Positions 34,663 to 46,245 of a DNA stretch of 64,000 bases are shown here, piece by piece (position 1 is the stretch's first letter; every line of letters starts with the position of its first letter). The stretch covers positions 1 to 64,000 of the forward strand of contig VZRS01000286.1 of assembly GCA_013398055.1 (NCBI GenBank), in the 5' to 3' direction. The notes below the pieces were generated by a model, which saw only the letters and a program-made list of their open reading frames with translations, was not told the origin of the DNA and made no database searches. This stretch comes from Ifrita kowaldi (Eukaryota; Chordata; Aves; Passeriformes; Cinclosomatidae). The translations under genes and the position numbers were made by a program.

Positions 34663-36046
34663 GGCCTTGGCCTCAGTGTACTGCTGTTTCCCATGCTGTC
34701 AGCAACAGAAGTGCCTGGGATACCATTTTACTCCGCAGGGAATGGCCAAACCTTCACCCAGATCTACAATCAGCTGAGACACAGGCAAGCCCAACCCAGC
34801 CATCAGTGACATCCCTCCTGCAGCACAAGGACAACCACAGAGCCACTTCTGGGTACTGCGCTGAACAGGGACACCTGCTCGCTCTTCTCTGGCAAACACC
34901 AAAGGCAAAGGTCCAGCTGCTGGAGCTGCACAGGGCAAAGCCAAGGGGAAGGTCTGCTAGGCCAGAGCTCCTCAGGAGCAGCATTTCATACCTCTGTGAG
35001 GCAGCACTGCTGGCTGTACTAAGGATCAGACCTCAGGCACTGGTGGTGTTGTGCTGCTTCACCTGTTTCTTAGATTATCAAGTGTTTTACTGTGTCTGGA
35101 GTGGCTGCCAAGTGGGAATCCTCACCTGTGAGTGGCAGAAGGGATGTGCTCTGGAGCACTGCAGCATGCTCTGGCACCAACAGCCTCTGTGACTGACAGC
35201 AGTTCGGTACAGACCTCACATGGATTTGGAGGTCCATGGGTTATATCCAAATACCAAGATGAACCATGGGACTGGATTTACAGGCTGGGAAAGGACAGAT
35301 GCATGGACTAAAAAGCTGGTTGGTCTCCATGAAGGCTGTGAAGCAGAGGTGGACATGTGTGGCTGACCCAGCTCACCTGGTCTTCTGTAGAGCAGAAGAA
35401 TTGTCTAATAATGTCAACACCGGTGTCCTTACAGTACTGATTTTGATAACCTGTTTTCTACTGCAGAGTCAATGTTTCAAGTTGTTTACATAGAGATAAA
35501 ATGAGATCAGTTTGGCCACAACGAATTTGGGCTCCTTTATTTTGAGGAATACAAACTCAAAAATGTCACGTAATGACTCAGATAAAAGGATGAGTATCCT
35601 GGATAATGTTTTATCATGCACCTCCAGCTGCTGAGCTTAAAATACCAGCCCAAACATGGGCATCTTACCAGGCCCCCTGAACTTAGTAATGACTTAAGAG
35701 TTAGGTCTGTGAACATGCCTCACGTGGCCAGTGAATAGAACACTCAGATATTTAAGTTAATCATTGAGGCGAATGAGGTAGAGTGAAAAATCCAGCTTCC
35801 GGGTACACAGCATTAGGTGCATGTGGAAAAGGATCTGTTCTGCAGTTTGTGGATTAAGGTACAAATAGAACAGTAATGACTAAAAATGAGCAAAAATAGA
35901 GGGAGTTATTAGTGGGACAAGTACTGACACAAGAGTGATTGTAGAGGGAATTCATCCAGTGGCACAACAGACCAGGCTCTCCAGATACTAAATGACCACG
36001 GTAACACATTCCATGTGCAGCCAAGACCTTCAGCTGCCCCACAGCA
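34663..36046. other. 3' UTR of PPxY gene and intergenic DNA
   Basis: The first part is probably the 3' UTR of the PPxY gene. AGATAAAATG around 35493 is the only polyadenylation-like motif noticed. No exon on either strand can be supported before the MRPL27 3' end. Confidence 0.4.
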
Positions 36047-36052
36047 TTTATT
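36047..36052 (-). terminator. MRPL27: MRPL27 polyadenylation signal
   Basis: On the minus strand this is AATAAA, about 175 bases beyond the MRPL27 stop codon. It fits the short 3' UTR expected of a mitochondrial ribosomal protein gene. Confidence 0.65.
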
Positions 36053-36227
36053 AAACACTCTTAAAAATGCCAGCAGGTGATCTCACTCTGTCTGAACACA
36101 GATAACAAGCACTTCAGGAGCAAAACCAAGTCCTAAACTGGTATCTTCAGCGCCACTCTGGTCCTCAGAGGCCAGTACAGCTGTAGTGGTCTGTCCTTCC
36201 CATCTGTGCCCACGTGACACAGCAGGT

Positions 36228-39200
36228 TCACAACATGGTGACCAGACTGAAGCTTCCTACCTCTGTGGTAGGGATGACACTGATAAAGGTTTTATAAAGG
36301 ATTGCTCCTTTGGGTAGCTGGCAGATCACATCCCTGCTCTCACTGCTGCGGGGTGGGGGCACGTAGACCTCTTTGGTGTATCTCACAATACCGTCCTCCA
36401 GGGCATAGAGTGTCTTGTTGCGGCCCATCCCCACCTGGGAGAGGATGAGGAACGTTAGAAAGGAGAGGCTGGACACCCCCAACTAAAGCAGATCTGATCC
36501 CTGGTCTGCCTGGTTTGATATCCTGGCTTCAACAGCATCTGTGCTTTATTTTTTAAAATAAAATCACACAACTTGCTTCCAGGAACCGGTGTGCAATGAT
36601 GCTCAGTATGAGACATGAGACACCCATTCCACCCTTGGTGTCCACAAGTGCCCAGTCAGGTCACAGAAGTGTTTTGGGATATCCATTACTTGCAGACCTT
36701 CCCTGAGTCTCATGGACACAGGTGAGGCTCTGAGCAGGCTCTGTGACTAATACCAGGTCATGAAACCCAGTGTTGGGATATACAGAACACAGGGATGAAC
36801 ATTAAGAATGAGACTGAAAGAGAGGAGGAAGTGAGTGTGGGACTCGGGGGGGGACTGCTGTTCTCTGAGAACCAAAGAGAGAGAAAAGGCCTTACGTGAG
36901 CGCCGGGGTGCCAGCGGATCAACCGCTGCGTAGCCAAAATGTTTCCTGCGTGGACAAATGCACCTGCAACAGAGTGACACAGTCAGACTGCAGAGAAACA
37001 GCTCCCCAGAGCCCTGGCAGAACACAAATGATTCCAGGACTTACAAATCCCAGCTTTCTGCGGGCATTTTCTAAGGAAAGATTACTTCAAATGCTAAAAG
37101 CATTTGAACAAAAGTGCTGTTAGCAGGAAATAAAAGAGCAATGGATAGACCATGGCAAAAAGTCAAATCTCTGAAAAGATTGCTTCTAGGGTACAAGGCA
37201 TTTTCTGGCTGCTGAAGGCATTTGTTTTATTACATTTACATTGATATGTTTCCATCAGCAAAGCAAATAATTATTAAGCCCTCAACTGCAAGAATGTGCA
37301 CTTTGGCTTCTGCTAAGCCTTGTAATTCTCTCCTTTGTAAACACTGGAAATGCTCAGTTTTTCCACCCAGCGTGGGGGGAAAGTGCAGTGCAGTTATGAG
37401 GTGTCCCACAGTGTTCCCTCCTCCTGGGCTCTCTGAAGAGGCAAAGTTAGAACCAAGTACATTTTCTGCAGGCAATTTTGGCTGGCGGCCGGCGGGCTCG
37501 TGGTGGGGGGAGCTGACTCACCCTGCCCTCCCACCAGCGACCCTTGATCACGAGGTTTCACTGATCCTCCCCTTCCCTTTCTCCTGGAAAAGTGCCCACC
37601 TCCTCCTGAAACACTCAACAACTGACACGTACCAGGGGAGAGAAGCTGTGAAGAACCCAGTGAAATGCAAATAAGATACTCAGACCTACCTTCGACTTTT
37701 TTGAACCCATAGCGTTTCCCAGGGCTGCGGCCACCTAGGTTTTTTGAGCTGCCCCCACTTTTCTTAGAAGCCCATCTGACAGCAACCAGGCTTGTTTGGG
37801 GAGTGGTTAGAACTAGGTTTGGAGAACGAACAACAACATCAGCTGGAAAAACTATCACGCATAATTCCTTTTCTCAGATGTAAAGGATATCAGTTAAGAC
37901 AGGCTTTAAAATTAAAGGCAAAGGAAAGCCCTGGGAGAAACAAAAAGTACTTCCAAGATAAATTAGACTACAATGGCCTAAATTCCCTGAAAAGAGGTCA
38001 CATCTCAAGTGCTGTTGCTGCCAAGGTAAGAATAAAATTCTCAGCAACAATGTTAAAGGATGTGCACAAATTCCTGTTTCGTTCTTGTAAAACGCAGCAC
38101 AGATGTCACTGGTTGCTGTGGATTGCTCTTACAGTGCTTTGAGAAAAGATGGGTTGTGATTTGTTTCAGTTTCCCCTTTGAGCAAACGGCATTTACTTAC
38201 ACAGTTATATCCTGAAATCTTACAAATGAGCAGACTCCAGTTCTGGACAATATATAAACATCTATCACCAGCCAGGAGCAGTCTGAGGAGTATCCAGAAG
38301 GAGCATAAAGGCTGGACTTGCTGGTATTGGAGGTCTTTTCCAACCTCAGTGATTCTGTGATTCTATGATTAATGGCTCTAAGAAGGAACACAGAGCCCTG
38401 GGAGTGGCAATAAGGGAGCACAGTCTTTTCATTAACCCTCCCAGTTTAAGGAAGTGTTCAAGGCCAGGTTGGACAGGGCTTGGAGCAACCTGGTCTAGTG
38501 AAAGGTGTCCCTGCCCACGGCAGGAGGTTGGAACTGGATGATCTTTAAGTTCCCTCCCAACCCAAATCATCATGATCTTAAAAATCTCTTCAGTACTGCC
38601 TTTCATGCAGTTAGGAGACAAACCTAATTTTTCTGAATCTAGCCTCTTAAGCAGCAGGTTAGTGCAGAACAGTGGTTATCTTGCTTCCTTAACCTGAGTA
38701 AAACCACTAGTTTAACTTAATTAAATTATCACAGATACTCAGTGAGCTAGAAATACGTCCCATCACTGGAAGTGTTCAAGGCCAGGTTGGATGGGGCTTA
38801 CTGCAACCTGGTCTAATGGAAGGTGTCCCTGCCCATGGCAGGGAGTTGGAACAAAATTCCTTCCTTTAAGATTCCTTCCAACCCAAACCTTTCCATAATT
38901 CTATGAAATGCTGTTGAGGAAAGGGTACAAAACCCCATTAATTTCAGAAGACGACCCATTAAATAAATTAAAGCCTCCGAGACGTGACAATCTAGGAAAG
39001 TAGGCAAAGACGAACTATAGTTACAGTTTCATATACACAAGCCCGCCCATTTCACCACAGCTCCGCCTCAGCTCCAGGCAAAGGCGAAAGCCTCGGCCTC
39101 GCGCTACCGGCCGTGACGTCCCACCGGGGGCGCGACATCCCACGGCGTGACCTCCCTGGGGCACCTTCTCCCGAGCTCATCCCTCCCGATCCACGGCCAG

Positions 39201-39276
39201 ACCCCTGCTCCCCACCCCTCAGAGGATAAACAGCTGACACAGCGCCTCACTCACACAGCCGCCCCAGCCCCGCCAT
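36228..39276 (-). CDS. MRPL27: Mitochondrial ribosomal protein bL27m
   Basis: This is a component of the large subunit of the mitochondrial ribosome. Four minus-strand exons join in phase: 39276-39255, 37842-37690, 36963-36896 and 36434-36228, giving 149 residues (148 in human). The product starts MAGLGRLSDVVVRSPN, a plausible mitochondrial leader. It then has the L27 signature: ASKKSGGSSKNLGGRSPGKR, GFKKVEGAFVHAGNILATQR, HPGAHVGMGRNKTLYALEDG and VRYTKEVYVP. The start codon is in the CpG island shared with EME1. A CR1-bearing intron of about 1.4 kb separates exons 1 and 2. Every intron has GT-AG borders and the reading frame is intact. Confidence 0.95.
38306..38372 (+). mobile_element. CR1 LINE 3' terminus
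   Basis: A short piece (GGAGGTCTTTTCCAACCTCA, then TGATTCTGTGATTCTATGAT) that matches the last bases of avian CR1. It lies in MRPL27 intron 1, opposite to the gene. Confidence 0.8.
38437..38578 (+). mobile_element. CR1 LINE 3' fragment
   Basis: It contains GGAAGTGTTCAAGGCCAGGT, GAGCAACCTGGTCTAGTG and GAACTGGATGATCTTTAAG, the usual CR1 3' UTR order. It lies in MRPL27 intron 1, close to two other CR1 fragments, which suggests repeated insertion or breakage of a single element. Confidence 0.85.
38757..38908 (+). mobile_element. CR1 LINE 3' fragment
   Basis: It contains GGAAGTGTTCAAGGCCAGGT, CAACCTGGTCTAATGGAAGG and a CCATAATTCTATGAAATG tail. It lies in MRPL27 intron 1, in the same orientation as its two neighbours. 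Confidence 0.85.
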
Positions 39277-39477
39277 CTTGATGGTGCAGCTTCCCCTTCC
39301 TCTTCCCGCTGGGCCGGTGGTGCGCACGCGCGCACGCTGTGCGGCGATTGGTCTGAGCGCGCGCCGCCGCGAGCGTTCGGACCAATCGCTGCCCACTGCA
39401 CGCGCCTCCGAGCCAACCAGTGGCGGGCGCGGGCTTTCCCCTCAGGCGGGCGTGGGTGCCCCTGAGGAGACGGGGGA
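39277..39477. promoter_or_regulatory. Bidirectional promoter, MRPL27 and EME1
   Basis: The two start codons are 201 bases apart on opposite strands within a CpG island (about 39060-39640). There are CCAAT boxes in both orientations: ATTGG at 39347-39351 and CCAAT at 39382-39386. A GCGCACGCGCGCACGC run lies near 39322-39337. There is no TATA box. This is a typical housekeeping divergent promoter and probably drives both genes. Confidence 0.75.
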
Positions 39478-42400
39478 ATGGCGGAGAGCGACTCGCTGTC
39501 TGAGAGCAGCGAGGAGGAGAACTTGCCCTCCTTGGCCTCCCTGCTGCGGCGGTCCCAATGCCTCGGCGAGCCGAGCCGCCCGCGGCCACCATCTCCTGAC
39601 CGTGAAGCGGCAAAAGTTGTCGAGATGGTGAGCAGCGAGAGCGAAGACGTGGATGAGGAGGTGATGGACGTCATCCCTTGGCATGAGAGGGTCAAGATGA
39701 GGGTGGGAGCGGAGCATGAGCCTTTCAGCCTGGGCGCTGGCGATACAGGAGAGGCATCTGGGCTTTGTGCTAGTGGTGACCTGATCTCTCCTGGCAGCGA
39801 AGGGCTGCGGGAAGACCTGACGCCGTCTGGAGAAGTGGCTTGTGGCAGTGAGATTGGTACACGCAGTGCTGAGAGACCCTCCTTGTGCTCCCTGCCAGTC
39901 GACTCAGACAGGCCTAGTAGCCCCCCGGTAAGCAGAGAAAGGCCAGAAACATCGCTCCCTCTCAAAAAGCGACAGTATAGTCAGAAGGAACGGGAGGCAA
40001 TCTGCCAGAATGCGTGGCAGAGAAGGAAGGAGCAAGAAGCAAAGAGAAGGGAGCAGGAGGAGGAGAAAGAGAAGAAGAGAGCTGTTGCCAAGATGCTGAA
40101 AGCTCAGCGGCCAGGAGAGTGCCAGAAATACATAAAAGTGGTGCTAGATCCAGGTAGTTATCCTCACAGCCTGCACCTGCCTTGTATTGACTGTTGTCTC
40201 TGTGGAGGCCTGACCCATGCATCGATTTCAGTCGTCTTACAGGTAGAAGGTGGTGAGCAGATCCTTAGCGCTTTGCAGGCTGCCAATTATTCCTGTATGT
40301 TTGAGAATCACGATGTGCCCTGCTGCATCACCTGGAGGAGAAAGACAGTGTCATCACAGGTATGCAAATAAAATCTTGATAATCTTGCTTTTTCTTCATG
40401 GGTTATTTGCAGTCGTTAGTGATTGTATTTAGCAACCGAAGTAAACACCCTCTAATCTCCCTGCTCAGAGCTCTGAGTGGGAGTCTGAGTGAATTCTAAA
40501 CAGACTGTGGCCTGTTTGTTGTCATATCTGAACAGATGGGAGGAGGAGATGAATGGACAGAAGAACCAAATGTCCTGGTTCTGCTTGGCTTGGAGGAATT
40601 TTTGTCCATGGCTCACAGCTACAAACAAGTGAGAACGCTTATGACTTTTGTGCTCCTGAACATACCTTGATGCAAAACCGGTGTTTTGTCATCCCTCTTG
40701 GTGGCAGGAAGGTTTTGGTGTGGGAGGAATGCAGGATTTCAGTAAAACAGAAATCTGGGTTTAGGAACCATTAATGGGTTCTATAATGTAAAGTTCTGAC
40801 AAGCTTTCTTCCCTAGTTAAAATTTTCACACATTCCTGAAGAGTTAGGTTGTTATATCAAGTGGGATTTTTTTTCTTTCTTTCTGCTCTAACTTTACATG
40901 GGATCAAGTATTGCCTGCTTGCCCTGAAGAGCAAGGGTGAACAGACTCATCTGCAGACCTACACCCAGGGCCATAATTTGCTGTGCTTCTCTGTGTACCT
41001 CAAAATGGTTTAACTCCATATTTTTCCCATTCATCTTTGTAGAATGCTGACAGCTATGCAGGAAGGCAGAAGGAGACCCTGCAGAGCTATGTTGCTCATA
41101 TGATGGAGAAAATGCCTGGGAAAATTCTGGCTCTGGCAGTAGTTGGAGTAGAAAATTACTTCAGGTCAGACTTCTTTCCCTCCAAATGTTTCTGTGTTTT
41201 CTCTGGCTTTGAAAAATGCCATAGGTGTTAACTTTAATTCCTTCTAGCAAAGACTGGAGTATAAGAGGTATTCCCAGAGCTACTCCACCATTTTTTAGAC
41301 AGAAACAGAAGCAAAGGTCCATCCAGACTGTCACCCCAGTCTTATTTTACTCTTTTTAGGTCTCTCCAAGTTCAGCCAAAACAAAGGCTGCGACAGACAT
41401 CAGCGAGTGGGAATCAAGAGAAACGGGGAGAACGAAGAAAAAGGGAGGTTAAGCATTCTGGCCTGGACTTATCCAGAATGGATGTGGAAGAAGTGAGTGC
41501 TTTTAAAACAGACATGCAGCCATCATCTGTTGTCTGCCAGTATTTGAACATTTGACCCAGTCACACAATTTTTTGGATGGGAGTATGCAGCCTTCACTAT
41601 TCATTAGTCCATCAGTCTGTGGACAGAGCTCTTTGGGTTCAGCTCCCCACTGCTCAGTCACATACCTGCTCCCACACAGACTGATGTGTCTCGTTCACCT
41701 GGATACTGATGTCAGTCTCAGCACCTCTTGCTCTTCATGGCCCATTGGCAAAGCCCACTGGTAGTGGCCTATTTGTAACAAGAGGCACGGAGGAGCTGAG
41801 GCAGCTCAGAGGACACTGAAGTGATACTAACTGTCAGGAGACAGGCTACCCCTAAATATTTCAGTGTCTTAAATTAACTGTTCCCAAAATGGGGAGAGAG
41901 TGAAGGGAGACAAGACAAAAAGTCTTGTCTTACAGCAGGATGATTGTGACCTTTTTCTGCTTCAGACAAAAATGGGATTTGATGCAACAAGACTGATTGT
42001 GCCATTTGTTGTTCCCTGTGGTGATACAGGCCGTGGTGGATCTGCAGCTGAGCACACAAGTCCAAATCAGCATGTTTGAGAGCAGTGAGGAGCTTGGGGA
42101 ATATGCCACTATGTTCACAAAAGCTGTGGCTGAGGCACCATACAAGTGAGTAAGCCAAGGAGGTTTGGTCCTACCTTTGGAGAGGCTGCACTTAAAGCTA
42201 CTGGGAAGGAATAGCAGGTACAACGCAGGGTATAATGGTTTTTAAAGGCGCAGGCAACAGAGCAGCTGCTAATGCAGCTCCTTTAACACAGGACTGGTTC
42301 TTGAAATTGATGTCCTGCCCACAGAGGGGTGAGGACAGACCCTGGTTTCATAGTCACAGGCTCACTTGGGTTGGAAGGGACCTTAAAGATAATCTAATCC

Positions 42401-43881
42401 AACCCCCTGCCATGGGCAGGGACACCTTCCACTAGACCAGGTTGCTTAGTGCTCCATCCAACCTGGCATTGAACACCTCCAGGGTCAGGGTATCCACAAA
42501 TTCTTTGGGCAATTTGTTGTGGTGCCTCACCACCCTCAGGTTTCACACTGGAGCCTTGACATCAAGTAGAGCTGTTGTTCTCAGTCAGATTTTTGGAGTG
42601 GGAAGGGAATGCAAGTAGGGTTGGCTCTTAGAGTGCCAGCTTTTCTTTTTCAGTGTGTAACCAAGAGACGTGCCTGAGAATGAACCACTTGGCTCTTTCC
42701 ATTGACGAGGGAGGACAACAGCTTATTGCACAGTGATAGCTAAGAAAGCCATCTTGTGCAGTCTCACACAATCCTGGTATTCCTATTACAGCAGCTGCTG
42801 GATTTTCCATGACAGCCATGAGGAGAGATGAGATGTCATTAAAAATGACATCTAGAAGTGTTTTATTATGATTGACAGCCAGAAGGTGAATTCTTGTTTA
42901 CCACTTTGTCTGCAAGTTGGCTTGTGTCAGGATTGATGCTGAGTATGGGATTGTTTCTTTTTCAGTAGCAATCTGGGCCTTAAAGAAATTGGTAATGCAT
43001 GTAAAGAAAACAGGGTCAAATTGTTTGCATTTCTTTGATGCCAGTGATGCCTCTGACAGCTCAAGTGAGGGACGGCGCTCTAGCTCTGTGACAACAGATG
43101 GCAGGGACAGGATTTTCTTCACAGCCTCATTGTCTCATTTGCTTCCTCATTCCTTGTTCTCCCTAGGCGAGAGCGAGAGAACACAGGGTTTTCTTTCTAC
43201 TTGGAGAAGGGCTGCTGCGGAGGTGTGAAGGTGGATCCTTCTGGAAAGGGTCTTTTGAAAGTTTGGAAGAGGCAGATACAGCAATTTAACCGTGTCAGCT
43301 CTGAGATGGCTGAGGCTATCGTGTCTGCCTACCCTTCTCCTCAACTTCTGATCCAGGTGAGGATGCCTCAGGGATACCCAGCACTGTGTGCAGGCAGCCA
43401 GCTCATGCAAGGGGTGGAAGAAGTAATTTAATCAGTATTAAATTAGACACAGTGATTCTGTATGAGCGGTTCAGTAAGTTAGCAAAGGAACTGATTCCTT
43501 GGCATACACTCTTCCGGCTCCCCACTGAGGGAGCAGCATTGGCTCCATTCTCCAAGTTCACAGGTGGGACCTGGGCAGAGACCAAGTGAAAAATGAGTGG
43601 ACATTGTGGAAGGGCAGAGCAGTCACAGGTGCATAGCTTTGATTGGTTTTTTGAGCAATGGATGCAAATGGGTGATCTCATTGTTCCCTTTGTGTTGCTT
43701 TTAGGCCTATGAGAGATGCTCCTCGGAGCAGGAGCGGGAGAACATGCTGGCCAATATCCCTGTGCACCGTGGGGAGGGGGTGACAGCCACCTCCCGGCGC
43801 ATTGGGCCAGAGCTGTCCCGACGCATCTATCTGCAGATGACTTCCCACGATCCTGACCTCTGTCTGGATTTCACTGGGTAG
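39478..43881 (+). CDS. EME1: Structure-specific endonuclease subunit EME1
   Basis: EME1 is the non-catalytic partner of MUS81 in the nucleus. The complex cuts branched DNA at stalled forks and in recombination intermediates. Eight exons join in phase: 39478-40153, 40232-40359, 40536-40628, 41043-41164, 41360-41492, 42030-42145, 43167-43356 and 43705-43881, giving 544 residues. The acidic, Ser-rich N-terminus (SDSLSESSEEENLPSL, SSESEDVDEEVMDV) and a basic Arg/Lys/Glu helix (RRKEQEAKRREQEEEKEKKR) precede the degenerate ERCC4 nuclease fold: YIKVVLDP, EEPNVLVLLGLEEFLSM, FSFYLEKGCCGGVKVDPSGK and WKRQIQQFNRVSSEM. The C-terminal helix-hairpin-helix region has RGEGVTATSRRIGPELSRRI and ends LCLDFTG. 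The stop codon lies inside a tandem duplication (43869-44001). Order and orientation match human. Confidence 0.95.
41908..41930 (+). other. Perfect 9-bp hairpin in EME1 intron
   Basis: Stem arms AGACAAGAC (41908-41916) and GTCTTGTCT (41922-41930) flank an AAAAA loop. It lies about 100 bases before EME1 exon 6. It is too short for a microRNA precursor, and its function is unknown. Confidence 0.5.
42349..42548 (-). mobile_element. CR1 LINE 3' fragment
   Basis: Minus-strand CR1: on the plus strand it reads TTGGGTTGGAAGGGACCTTA, then CCATGGGCAGGGACACCTTC, CACTAGACCAGGTTGC and TGGCATTGAACACCTCCAGG. It lies in the EME1 intron before exon 7. Confidence 0.9.
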
Positions 43882-44001
43882 CTCCAGGGAAAAAGGGTTT
43901 TACTGTTTGTCCGGTTGAAGTGTTCAGTTTTGAATTTCACTTGGTATCTTCCAGGGAATAAGGGTTTTACAGTTTGTCTGGTCAAGTTTTCAGTTTTCTT
44001 C
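43869..44001 (+). repeat. Tandem duplication across the EME1 stop codon
   Basis: Two diverged units of 66-67 bases begin TTTCACT at 43869 and TTTCACT at 43935. Both contain CCAGGGAA, AAGGGTTTTAC and CAGTTTT. The first unit contains the last codons and stop of EME1. The second is 3' UTR. Confidence 0.8.
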
Positions 44002-44064
44002 TGTGAAGAAGTGCTTAGATAACACTCATTGATCCTTGTTTGAAGACTTGAAGCACATTTAGAC

Positions 44065-44187
44065 TTTATTGTAGCACGAAAAAAGTTGGATAAAGTTGCT
44101 GAATGGCAGCAGTTTACACAAGAAAGATGGTGAACATCTTTCTAAGCACGAGTTGCACACAGCTTATAGTACTGATGTTGTTTTATT
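44065..44187 (-). terminator. LRRC59: Candidate LRRC59 polyadenylation signals
   Basis: Two minus-strand AATAAA motifs lie at 44187-44182 and 44070-44065, about 2.1 kb beyond the LRRC59 stop. The human LRRC59 3' UTR is also about 2 kb, so this distance is reasonable. Use of either site is inferred. Confidence 0.4.
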
Positions 44188-44200
44188 TGTCTTTCTATAA

Positions 44201-44206
44201 AATAAA
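44201..44206 (+). terminator. EME1: EME1 polyadenylation signal
   Basis: AATAAA (overlapping AATAAATAAT) lies about 320 bases after the EME1 stop. On the opposite strand, AATAAA at 44187-44182 and 44070-44065 could end LRRC59, so the two convergent transcripts probably overlap here. Confidence 0.65.
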
Positions 44207-46245
44207 TAATTTTGAAGAATAACCTTTGCTTTTTAACGTGTCTTGAAAATAGACAGGTATGTCCTCTGTGGAAAGGAATACTTCCTGCTGCTCTCCTGAA
44301 CTGCAAGGACTTACCTTCTTCCTCGTTTGGGACAAATCCTGATGCTAGAGCAACATGGTGCTGCCCCCCCAGCACCTGCTCTAGTGAGGTGAAAGAACTT
44401 CACCTCACAAAACAGCGTCTCGTTGTTCCGCTGTGGCAGATGGGGATGAGTAAGACTAATTTTCAGATATAAATTTAGAGTGCTCTGATTCAGTCTCCAG
44501 ACAGCTTAATCTAGAGAGGGTCTTGAAATCTGATTATATGTGCTGGAATTATGAGGTCTAAACAGTTGGCAGAAAAAGCTTCAATTAGATTGGGGACCAC
44601 GGCCTGTCAGTGCAGCCATCAGCACTTGTGTGCACACAAGGACAGTTGAGGGTTTTTGTGACAGCACCACTTACTGAGATGAGTGCTCAGAGAATTAAAC
44701 TGCATCCCGTGTGTGGAAGTTAACTCTTTGGAACCCTGCTGCCTCCAGTGGAAAAATCTCCACCTGCCCTGCTTGTTCCAGGCATTCAGCAGGAGCCCTG
44801 CCTGGCCAGCAGTGCTGCTGACCTGAATCTATAAATTGTATAAGCCCGGCACTCGCCAACCTATGCAACACTTGTCTGGATGTTGGCAGGAAGGGCTGCA
44901 TGGAGGAAACATTGCTTTGGATGTTGTTCATTGTTTTCCTGAATGTTTCTGGATAGGAAGCAAGATCTTTTACAGGATAGGGTGAGTTAGATGCCCAAAG
45001 TAAAGCTTAAAGTTGTTTGAAGGAAGCTTTGAAAACATGCACCCTGCTAAGTCAGAGGCAGCTCTTCCTTCCTTTTGTCTGATACTTGTGCTGCTGCTCT
45101 CTCCTGTGTGATATTCAGGGATATTCAGTCTTATCACTGGGTTACAGAAAAGTGAAGGTTTACTGCTGTGATAGTGACCTTGGTGTGAACCACTGCAGAT
45201 GATTTCCCCATAGCACTGCTCCTGGCAGCAATAATCCCAGGTATGAGAACAGGGAGCGACTCTGGAGACCAGTGTAGGATGTCTCAATGGAGTCTGTAGC
45301 ACAGATATTCTCTGAAACCTGCACTTCATTTTAGTACTTGCAAAGCCCTTAAGGATATGAAAAACTTCTGCTTGGTGGGTTTTTTAAAAGGAAAATTTAA
45401 ATTGAATTAATTTAAAATAATTTTTAAGGAAATTATAAATAATTCACAGACCATTGCAGAGGTGAGTTTTCTCTCGACGTGCAAACCACCAAACTTCCCA
45501 GCCTTCCCCCAGCCCCGAGGCTTCCCCTTTCCTGCCAGCAGTGCTCCCACAGTGCCACCCAGTGCTGCTGCTGCAGCTGCAGCAGGCAGGAATTATTCCC
45601 ATGTACTCGGAAATAATTTGTGGCTTTTCCTAAAAGACCTAATTAAAATTAAAATCCTGTTAACAACATAAACATCCAGCTCAGACAAATTGCTGTGAAA
45701 ACTGTTGTATTGAAAATTTTCAGCTCCTTTCAATAGCACATCAGCCTCTTCGCTCCAACATAGGGATGCACAGCCATCCTACACACCTGTAATTGGTCCT
45801 GGAGTGGGGCCTTAGTGTATTATTCCCATACAGCCATACCACCAATTTTAGCACGAACAGAAATGACAGCAAGGAATGGATATGTATTAAAACCCTTCCA
45901 CCTCCAGCTCAGAGCTACAGCTCTCACCCAGGCGATGCAAGGGCTGCTTGTTCCCATTCCTGTAGACTGGCAGCTTCCTGTACCTCACAATCCTGGTGGA
46001 CACCGCTCGGAGGCAAGGAGTGGTAACAACTTTAGCTTAACGTGCACAAACAATGGGAGTTACAGGCCGACTGAGAGACATGCACAACAAAGATGGTTTG
46101 AACAATAGCTCTGCTCTGTGGAGTGGACCAGCAAACCAACGCTGACTGGTTCAAAGCAGTTTCATCAGAACACAATTCCATAGGAATTCTGGCTGTGTAG
46201 ATGGTGGAAGGAGATGCTGACGAAGCAAGTGCCCATTCAGGACAA

